NCBI GenBank assembly: GCA_022837365.1
Contig: JALHHV010000196.1
Span: 1 to 6,189 of the forward strand
Direction of reading: 5' to 3'
Length of the DNA: 6,189 nt
DNA from: Desulfovibrio sp.
GTDB taxonomy: Bacteria; Desulfobacterota; Desulfovibrionia; Desulfovibrionales; Desulfovibrionaceae
In this document: positions 1 through 4,027 of the stretch, piece by piece
How the letters are laid out: each line of letters starts with the position of its first letter
How positions within the stretch are numbered: position 1 is the stretch's first letter
Program-made: the position numbers and the translations under genes
The notes under the pieces: generated by a model
What the model was told of the DNA's origin: nothing
Databases searched by the model: none
Seen by the model: the letters and a program-made list of their open reading frames with translations, nothing else

Positions 1-2
1 AA

Positions 3-128
3 CGGGCCTTCGTGCTGGTGCCGCTGCACGAAATCGCCCCCGAACTCGCTTTCCCCGACGGGCAAAGTCTGATACACGCCCTGAAATCGCTGACGTTCAC
101 TCTGGACGACGGGTGCATCGGCCAGTGA
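3..128 (+). CDS. folK: 2-amino-4-hydroxy-6-hydroxymethyldihydropteridine diphosphokinase, C-terminal fragment
   Basis: This is the last 41 codons of a gene whose start lies left of the window. The reading frame opens at base 3 and ends at a TGA at 126-128. The visible segment RAFVLVPLHEIAPEL is the characteristic C-terminal motif of HPPK (FolK), the cytoplasmic enzyme that transfers pyrophosphate from ATP to 6-hydroxymethyl-dihydropterin in folate biosynthesis. In the family this motif follows the catalytic core and lies near the C-terminus, which agrees with the stop about 26 residues later. The catalytic aspartates and the ATP-binding loop are outside the window, so activity cannot be judged. 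No T-rich terminator directly follows. Read-through into the next gene, 126 nt downstream on the same strand, is possible but not shown. Confidence 0.82.
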   Translation, partial: RAFVLVPLHEIAPELAFPDGQSLIHALKSLTFTLDDGCIGQ

Positions 129-150
129 ACGGCCAGGCGGATGCAACGCG

Positions 151-182
151 TCCGGTAGAACTGGTCCAGTAGAACTGGTCCG
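151..182. repeat. 14-bp tandem duplication in the folK-YHS gene gap
   Basis: GTAGAACTGGTCCA (155-168) is followed directly by GTAGAACTGGTCCG (169-182), matching at 13 of 14 positions. The preceding TCCG (151-154) repeats the end of the unit, so there are about 2.3 copies. The junction forms the 11-bp palindrome ACTGGTCCAGT (160-170). It lies about 75 bp upstream of the next start codon. It may be a slippage product or a paired operator; the sequence does not decide. Confidence 0.8.
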
Positions 183-254
183 GCTGGCCTGGCCCGACCG
201 GGGCCTGGCTGATCGGCCTTCATCAACGCCTCAAGGACCCAAAGGGAGTCTGGC

Positions 255-551
255 ATGCTCAAGTGGCTCTTGCTGATCGCGGCAGGCTATTTTCTCTACC
301 GTCTCGTGACCAACGAGACGCGCAAGAAGAGCAAGGATGACAAGAAGTTGAAGGAAGAAATGGTGGCCACCGGCGAAATGGTGCGCGACCCCATCTGCGG
401 CGCGTACATCGACGCCAACGGCGGCGTCACCGTGCGCGACGGCGAGAAGACCTACCGTTTCTGCAGCTACGAGTGCCGCGACACCTTCCTGAAGCAGTTG
501 GAAAGCGGCGGCCGCGAAATCCCCGCCCGCCAGGAAAAGGACGCCGACTAA
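255..551 (+). CDS. Small membrane-anchored protein with YHS/TRASH-like metal-binding domain (PP0621-like)
   Basis: This is a 98-residue protein. Residues 2-18 (LKWLLLIAAGYFLYRLV) form one hydrophobic segment, followed by a strongly basic and charged stretch (about 22-35, rich in Lys). This fits an N-terminal membrane anchor with the remainder in the cytoplasm. Residues 43-80 resemble a YHS/TRASH-type zinc or heavy-metal-binding module: DPICGAYID carries Cys48 and FCSYECRDTF carries Cys70 and Cys74. The general layout, one anchor helix plus a small Cys module, is that of the PP0621-like family, which has no established function. The tail (81-98) is polar and probably disordered. AGGGAG at 243-248 lies 6 nt upstream of the ATG and supports the start. 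A hairpin begins directly after the TAA. Related proteins are sometimes labelled transcriptional regulators, but no DNA-binding domain is visible. A role in metal sensing, metal transfer or membrane-complex assembly would be inference only. Confidence 0.85.
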   Translation: MLKWLLLIAAGYFLYRLVTNETRKKSKDDKKLKEEMVATGEMVRDPICGAYIDANGGVTVRDGEKTYRFCSYECRDTFLKQLESGGREIPARQEKDAD

Positions 552-570
552 CCCCCGGTTTTGCCGGGGG
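552..570 (+). terminator. Stem-loop directly after the YHS gene
   Basis: CCCCCGG (552-558) pairs perfectly with CCGGGGG (564-570) around a TTTTG loop. It begins on the base after the TAA stop. No T-tract follows (CTGGCGGGG instead), so it may be an mRNA-end stabiliser or a weak terminator rather than a classical intrinsic one. Confidence 0.5.
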
Positions 571-621
571 CTGGCGGGGGGCTCTGCCTGGTCCCGCCGA
601 TCTCGCCGGGCTGGGCGTGCC

Positions 622-651
622 GCCGGTTTTTCCGGCCCGCCACTTGGCGGG
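622..651 (+). other. Two adjoining hairpins upstream of the transaldolase gene
   Basis: GCCGG-TTTTT-CCGGC (622-636) is immediately followed by CCCGCC-ACTT-GGCGGG (636-651), with one shared base. Both stems are perfect. With the hairpin at 552-570 they make a row of three stem-loops between the YHS gene and the transaldolase gene. None has a following T-run. They could be part of the 3' end of the first transcript or the leader of the second. The rest of the 229-base gap shows no gene and no clear promoter. Confidence 0.5.
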
Positions 652-780
652 AGTCCTGTGGAAGTCCCCGCAAGAGATATCTGTCCGGGGCCGCTATGGC
701 ATGTCCGTGGCCGCGGATTCATCCGTGACGCCGCCGAACCGCACAGCCGGGCGGCGGCCTGATGCAGGAGGCACCGGTTC

Positions 781-1434
781 ATGCAGTTCTTCCTGGATAC
801 GGCGAACCTTGCCGAGATACGCGCCGCCAGGGCCTGGGGCCTGCTGGACGGCGTGACCACCAACCCCACGCTGATGGCCCGCGAGGGCGGCGACTGGCGC
901 GCGGTGATGCGCGACATCTGCCGCGAAGTGGAAGGCCCGGTGAGCCTGGAGGCCGTGGGCGACACCGCCGACGAACTCGTCGCCATGGGGCTGGACCTCG
1001 TCCGCAACGGTCCCAACGTGGTGGTCAAGATTCCCATGACCCCCGAAGGGCTGAAGGCCGTGCGGGTGCTGAAGTCCAAGGGCGTGGACACCAACGTGAC
1101 CCTGGTCTTCTCGCCCATGCAGGCGTTGCTGGCCGCCAAGGCCGGGGCCGCGTTCATCTCGCCCTTCGTGGGGCGGCTGGACGGCCTGTCGCAGGACGGC
1201 ATGCAACTGGTGGCCGACATCATGGCCATCTTGCGCAACTACGCCGGCATGGGCATGGACGCGCGGGTCATCGTGGCCAGCGTGCGCCATCCGCGCCACG
1301 TGGCCGAGGCGGCCCTGATGGGAGCCCATGTGGCCACCGTGCCGTTCGCCGTGCTGCGCCAGATGTTCGACCACCCGCTGACCACGTCCGGGCTCGAAAC
1401 CTTCAACAAGGATTGGGCCGCGCTGAACGGCTAG
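781..1434 (+). CDS. fsa: Transaldolase-family protein, TalC/FSA/MipB type; residues favour transaldolase over fructose-6-phosphate aldolase
   Basis: This 217-residue protein has the usual length of the small single-domain class I aldolases of the TalC/FSA group, cytoplasmic TIM barrels that usually assemble into decamers. Visible motifs are FLDTANL (4-10, with Asp6), GVTTNPTL (24-31), VVKIPMT (81-87, with the Schiff-base Lys83), SPFVGRLD (127-134) and the C-terminal FNKDW (208-212). True transaldolases move a dihydroxyacetone unit between sugar phosphates in the non-oxidative pentose phosphate pathway; FSA enzymes cleave fructose 6-phosphate. By hand alignment to E. coli FSA, the position of its Gln59 is Glu57 here and the position of its Tyr131 is Phe129. 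Both changes match transaldolases, so I infer transaldolase activity despite the common 'fructose-6-phosphate aldolase' label. AGGAGG at 766-771 lies 9 nt upstream of the ATG and fixes the start. Two intrinsic terminators follow the stop. Confidence 0.93.
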   Translation: MQFFLDTANLAEIRAARAWGLLDGVTTNPTLMAREGGDWRAVMRDICREVEGPVSLEAVGDTADELVAMGLDLVRNGPNVVVKIPMTPEGLKAVRVLKSKGVDTNVTLVFSPMQALLAAKAGAAFISPFVGRLDGLSQDGMQLVADIMAILRNYAGMGMDARVIVASVRHPRHVAEAALMGAHVATVPFAVLRQMFDHPLTTSGLETFNKDWAALNG

Positions 1435-1445
1435 CGGTTTTCTGT

Positions 1446-1471
1446 CGACCGGTGCCAGCCGGTCGTCTTTT
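1446..1471 (+). terminator. Intrinsic terminator 1 after the transaldolase gene
   Basis: CGACCGG (1446-1452) pairs with CCGGTCG (1459-1465) around TGCCAG and is followed by TCTTTT. It begins 11 nt after the TAG stop. The stem is 7 bp and perfect; the T-tract is short. Confidence 0.65.
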
Positions 1472-1499
1472 CCGGTATTTTTTCCTCGGCACCCCGATG

Positions 1500-1535
1500 A
1501 ACGGGCATCATCCCCAGCGGATGGTGCCCGTTTTT
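1500..1535 (+). terminator. Intrinsic terminator 2 after the transaldolase gene
   Basis: AACGGGCATCAT (1500-1511) pairs with ATGGTGCCCGTT (1521-1532), a 12-bp stem with one G-U pair, around a 9-nt loop. The T-run (1531-1535) overlaps the end of the stem. This is the strongest terminator in the window and backs up the one at 1446. Confidence 0.85.
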
Positions 1536-1834
1536 GCGTCCGGAATGCAAAAACGTCCGAAATCGCCCGCTGGGGCTTGAACGGGTTTCGGTCGAGCCCT
1601 CGTCCCGGATTTTGAAATTTCGGGGCTGAGAATTGGGGCGTGAGCGCCGTCTATTTTGGGGTGAAAGCGGTGGTGCGTGTATGGCCGAAAGGGGACATGA
1701 CGACGCGTGAACTGCGTAGCGGAAAGGCATGTCTCAGAGCGGGACCGATCATGCTTTTCGATTGAAAGCCGAGTGTCACACAGAAGCCGTGTCCGACAAG
1801 CCCCCGCAGCGTGGACAGTGGATGACGGCGGAGG

Positions 1835-1862
1835 TGTTCCGGCCGGAACATGCCGGAACATG
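1835..1862. repeat. 16-bp perfect palindrome overlapping a tandem 10-bp direct repeat (possible operator)
   Basis: TGTTCCGGCCGGAACA (1835-1850) is a perfect palindrome. Its right half starts the unit CCGGAACATG (1843-1852), which is repeated without a gap at 1853-1862. The result is one inverted and two direct copies of a CCGGAACA half-site with a 10-bp repeat period, close to one helical turn. That geometry suits cooperative binding of a dimeric regulator, but no regulator is identified and no gene start lies just downstream. Confidence 0.75.
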
Positions 1863-1909
1863 GCGCCGCACGGAGGTACCGGTTGCGGTGCCCGAGAAGA
1901 CGGTTCTTC
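1862..1909 (+). other. Two consecutive stem-loops after the palindrome; possible structured RNA
   Basis: GGCGCCGCA (1862-1870) pairs with TGCGGTGCC (1884-1892), nine pairs including one G-U; the loop contains a further CGG/CCG pairing. GAAGA-CGGT-TCTTC (1896-1909) follows 3 nt later. Together with the palindrome, nearly every base of 1835-1909 can be paired. A CCTTTTGTATTT stretch begins 10 nt downstream, not close enough for a classical terminator. Whether this is transcribed is unknown. Confidence 0.4.
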
Positions 1910-1967
1910 AGGGGGGCGTCCTTTTGTATTTATGTCTCATAATGTAAATTATGTTAACTTTTAAATA

Positions 1968-1996
1968 TTGAGAACTTCTTTATTTCAGATTGTTAT
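1968..1996 (+). promoter_or_regulatory. Candidate sigma70-type promoter in the AT-rich island
   Basis: TTGAGA (1968-1973, five of six to the -35 consensus) and TGTTAT (1991-1996, four of six to the -10 consensus) are separated by 17 bp. A start near 2003 would give a rightward transcript with no clear gene, running toward and possibly antisense to the 3' end of the lipid operon. AT-rich DNA gives such matches by chance, so this is weak. Confidence 0.25.
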
Positions 1997-2008
1997 GAAT
2001 TTCAGATT
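1982..2008. repeat. 10-bp direct repeat at 17-bp spacing in the AT-rich island
   Basis: ATTTCAGATT occurs at 1982-1991 and again at 1999-2008. The similarity continues imperfectly into (G)TTATG on the right of each copy. The first copy overlaps the candidate -10 element. An inverted repeat, CATAAT-GTAA-ATTATG, lies upstream at 1938-1953. Confidence 0.6.
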
Positions 2009-2480
2009 TTATGTGAAACAACCGGTGACTTTCCGATCCACCCTGCCCGAAAACCGCGCTTCATGGCGCGCCGCTGGGGCCGATTTTCGATTCGGGATGA
2101 AGTTCTGTTCAGGTTCTTCCGGTTTCGTGCCGCACAGGCGGGATGTCGGCACACTGTTCGGGATGGCCTTTAAATCTGTATAAACGATTGATGGCGGGCA
2201 ATGAACGATTGGACCGACCGAGGGCGCGCCGGAACAAGCCAAGCGCTCCATCCTCCGCAACGTGGGCATGCGGAGTGGCCTTGCTTTGTCCTGCTTGCTA
2301 AATTTGGAGAAATATCGAAAAAAAAGGATAGCTACTGTAATTATCATTAAAAACGATCGGAGGGGCATGGGACGACGCTGCTGTCCAGGTCTCGGCGCTG
2401 TGCCGGACCGCAGCGCGCCAGGGCGGATCAATCGTATTTTTCGGTCGATGAACGTGGGAATGGATGGGAGTACGGCGGAA

Positions 2481-3425
2481 TCAATCGCCCTGTTTCGGGC
2501 GGGTCTTCCAGCGCTTATGCATCCAGAACCACTGTTCCGGATGGGCGCGCACCGCCCGCTCAACGGCCTCGGTATAGAACCGGGCAACGGCTTCGACCTT
2601 GTCCGCGCGGTCGCCGTCCAGGGTGGCGGTATCCAGCGGTTCGTCAATCAGCAGCCGGTAGCGGTCGCCCTCCCGCACGAGGAAGGTGGACCAGACTTCG
2701 GCTTCGGCGCGCACGGCCAGCAGGGCCGGCCCCATGTTCACGGCGGCGGCCTCGCCCAGGAACGGCAGGAAAATGGCTTCGTCCCGGCGGGTGTTGTGGT
2801 CCACCAGAAAGCCGACCACCCCGTTGCGCTTCAGCCCCTTGAGCACGGTGAACACGGCGTTGCGGTGGTCCACCACCTGCACGCCGCGCGCGCCGCGCAT
2901 GGCGAAGATGAAGTCGTTGATGCTCTTGCTGCCGTTGCGACGCACCACCACCATGCGCGGGCGGTCCTGATGCCATTGCCCCATCAGGCTGGCCATAAGT
3001 TCCCATGCGCCCAGATGCGCGGTGGTCACCACAATGGGGCGTTCCGTGGCGAAAAATCGGCGGAACAGCTCCTGGTCGGCAATCTCCAGGCGTGTTCCTT
3101 CCTGTTCGAAGCCGAACCGGTCCACCAGCACCAGTTCCAGGAACGACCGGGCGTTGTGGGCGAAGCTCTCCCGGGCGATGCGTTCGGCCTCCTGCTGCGT
3201 GACGCCGAGATGCCGGGCTATCGCCTGGGCCGCCTGGCGCCGCCTGCCGGGCAGGCAATGCCACAGCAAGGCCCCCAGCCTGTCGCCATGCCGGGCGACC
3301 CCATCGAAGCCCCCTGCCGCAAGGCGGCGGGCCAGCGCATGCAGCAGCTTCGTCATCAGGCCCCTATCGGGAGGGGAATCCGCAGAGGTATCGGCGGCGG
3401 GTGCGCCGGATTCGGGAAGGTTCAT
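2481..3425 (-). CDS. lpxL: LpxL/HtrB-family lipid A late acyltransferase
   Basis: This 314-residue protein is close to the usual length of the LpxL/LpxM (HtrB/MsbB) family, inner-membrane enzymes that add a secondary acyl chain to the lipid A precursor from an acyl carrier protein donor. The catalytic HX4(D/E) motif is TAHLGAWE, with His137 and Glu142. Other family marks are the NARSFLEL segment (91-98), VVRRNGSKSIND (160-171), GFLVDHN (205-211) and the C-terminal EQWFWMHKRWKTRP (297-310). The first 23 residues are low-complexity and unlike the family, so Met24 could be the real start. However, the chosen ATG overlaps the preceding stop as ATGA, and GAGGGA (complement 3431-3436) sits 5 nt upstream, which supports the longer form and translational coupling. 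It is the last gene of the leftward operon. LpxL versus LpxM specificity cannot be read from sequence. Confidence 0.9.
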   Translation of the reverse strand: MNLPESGAPAADTSADSPPDRGLMTKLLHALARRLAAGGFDGVARHGDRLGALLWHCLPGRRRQAAQAIARHLGVTQQEAERIARESFAHNARSFLELVLVDRFGFEQEGTRLEIADQELFRRFFATERPIVVTTAHLGAWELMASLMGQWHQDRPRMVVVRRNGSKSINDFIFAMRGARGVQVVDHRNAVFTVLKGLKRNGVVGFLVDHNTRRDEAIFLPFLGEAAAVNMGPALLAVRAEAEVWSTFLVREGDRYRLLIDEPLDTATLDGDRADKVEAVARFYTEAVERAVRAHPEQWFWMHKRWKTRPKQGD

Positions 3426-4027
3426 CGCAATCCCTCAAGCCGGGCTTCAAGGTCGGCGCAGGCGGCGGCCAGGGCGGCATCGGCCCCCTGCCCGTCCTCT
3501 TCCGTGTCTGTGGCGCCCGGCTCGGGCAGCCGGTAGGGCTCGCCGAACACCACGCGCACGCGGGAAAACGGCAGCGGCAGTTGGAAGCGGTCCCAGGCGC
3601 GCTCGAACACCTTGGCGCGGTCCATGAAGATGCGCATGGGCACGATGGGCGCCCCCGCCCGCTGCGCCAGAAAGATGGCCCCCGGCTTGACCTTGTGACG
3701 CGGGCCGCGCGGGCCGTCCACGGTCACGCAGCCGCACAGCCCTTCGCGGCGCATCAGCCGCGCCGCGCCGATCAGCGCCTTGACCCCGCCGCGCGAACTG
3801 GAACCCCGCGCCGTGCGCAGCCCCAGCCGTTGCAGCACCTGGGCCAGGTATTCGCCGTCGCGGCTCTGGCTGACCACGGTGACGATCTCCAGGCCGTCCC
3901 GCACGTGCATGAGCGGAAAGAGTTCGTCATGCCACAGCGCGAAGACCATGGGGGTGCGGTCGCGCCACAGCGCGTCCACGGCCTCGCGCCCGGCCACGGT
4001 GTAGCGCAGGGTGCGTACAAGGTGCAC
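3422..4027 (-). CDS. DUF374-type lysophospholipid acyltransferase-like protein, probably N-terminally truncated
   Basis: This 201-residue frame begins at a GTG. It matches the DUF374 (PF04028-type) branch of the acyltransferase superfamily. Visible motifs are PMVFALWHDELFPL (26-39, with the conserved His in WHDE), SQSRDGEYLAQVL (53-65), ARGSSSRGGVKAL (74-86), VTVDGPRGPRHKVKPGA (100-116) and GAPIVPM (124-130). As I recall, an epsilonproteobacterial late acyltransferase, LpxJ, belongs to this domain family, so a lipid A-related acyl transfer role is plausible here beside lpxL and the exporter. Family members usually carry about 20-25 more residues before the RTLRYTVAG segment, and these are absent. 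The GTG lies inside the exporter reading frame. The only SD-like sequence, GAGGAA (complement 4039-4044), is 11 nt away and also encodes exporter residues. The true start is therefore uncertain. The stop overlaps the next start as ATGA. Confidence 0.85.
   Translation of the reverse strand: MHLVRTLRYTVAGREAVDALWRDRTPMVFALWHDELFPLMHVRDGLEIVTVVSQSRDGEYLAQVLQRLGLRTARGSSSRGGVKALIGAARLMRREGLCGCVTVDGPRGPRHKVKPGAIFLAQRAGAPIVPMRIFMDRAKVFERAWDRFQLPLPFSRVRVVFGEPYRLPEPGATDTEEDGQGADAALAAACADLEARLEGLR

Larger units (their letters stand above)
1536..2480. other. Long convergent intergenic region without a convincing gene
   Basis: This stretch lies between the end of the transaldolase operon (rightward) and the end of the lipid operon (leftward). 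Open frames here either lack a well-placed ribosome binding site, have no recognisable domain, or are antisense extensions of the acyltransferase gene. It does hold nucleic-acid structure. A bulged hairpin pairs CCGAAA and CCCG (1557-1569) with CGGG and TTTCGG (1582-1591). A second hairpin pairs CCCGGA with TTTCGGG at about 1604-1624, and a small one sits at 1637-1648 (GGCG-TGAG-CGCC). Further hairpins are GCTTT/AAAGC at 1753-1769 and CGCGC-TTCATG-GCGCG at 2055-2070. Two AT-rich islands stand out: 1921-2010 has 18 G/C in 90 bases and 2301-2350 has 12 in 50. Elements that merit their own entry are listed separately. Confidence 0.75.

Noticed and set aside
231..1374. Long minus-strand frames opposite the YHS and transaldolase genes
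   Set aside because: They are antisense shadows of well-supported genes, with low-complexity sequence and no domain.
1516..1538. Possible sigma54 promoter (TGG...TTTTTGC) at the second terminator
   Set aside because: The spacing between the GG and GC elements is one base too long, and the bases belong to the terminator stem and T-run.
1508..1861. Minus-strand frames of 66 to 117 codons in the convergent gap
   Set aside because: No ribosome binding site or family resemblance was seen, and they overlap the terminator and palindromic region; they look like chance open frames in GC-rich DNA.
1707..1964. Two small plus-strand frames (85 and 72 codons) in the convergent gap
   Set aside because: Their starts have no well-placed Shine-Dalgarno (GGAAAGG sits 1 nt before the ATG at 1729), the products show no family features, and they run through the palindrome, repeats and hairpins.
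1435..2480. tRNA, IS remnant or CRISPR in the convergent gap
   Set aside because: There is no T-arm-like motif with a cloverleaf, no transposase-like frame or terminal inverted repeats, and no regularly spaced repeat series.
2009..2647. 212-codon minus-strand frame overlapping the lpxL 3' end
   Set aside because: It reads the lpxL coding sequence in another frame and continues into spacer; no domain is seen.
2262..3536. 424-codon plus-strand frame starting in the AT-rich island
   Set aside because: Most of it is antisense to lpxL and its composition is that of a shadow. The GGAGGGG at 2359-2365 is only 1 nt from the internal ATG at 2367, too close for a normal ribosome binding site.
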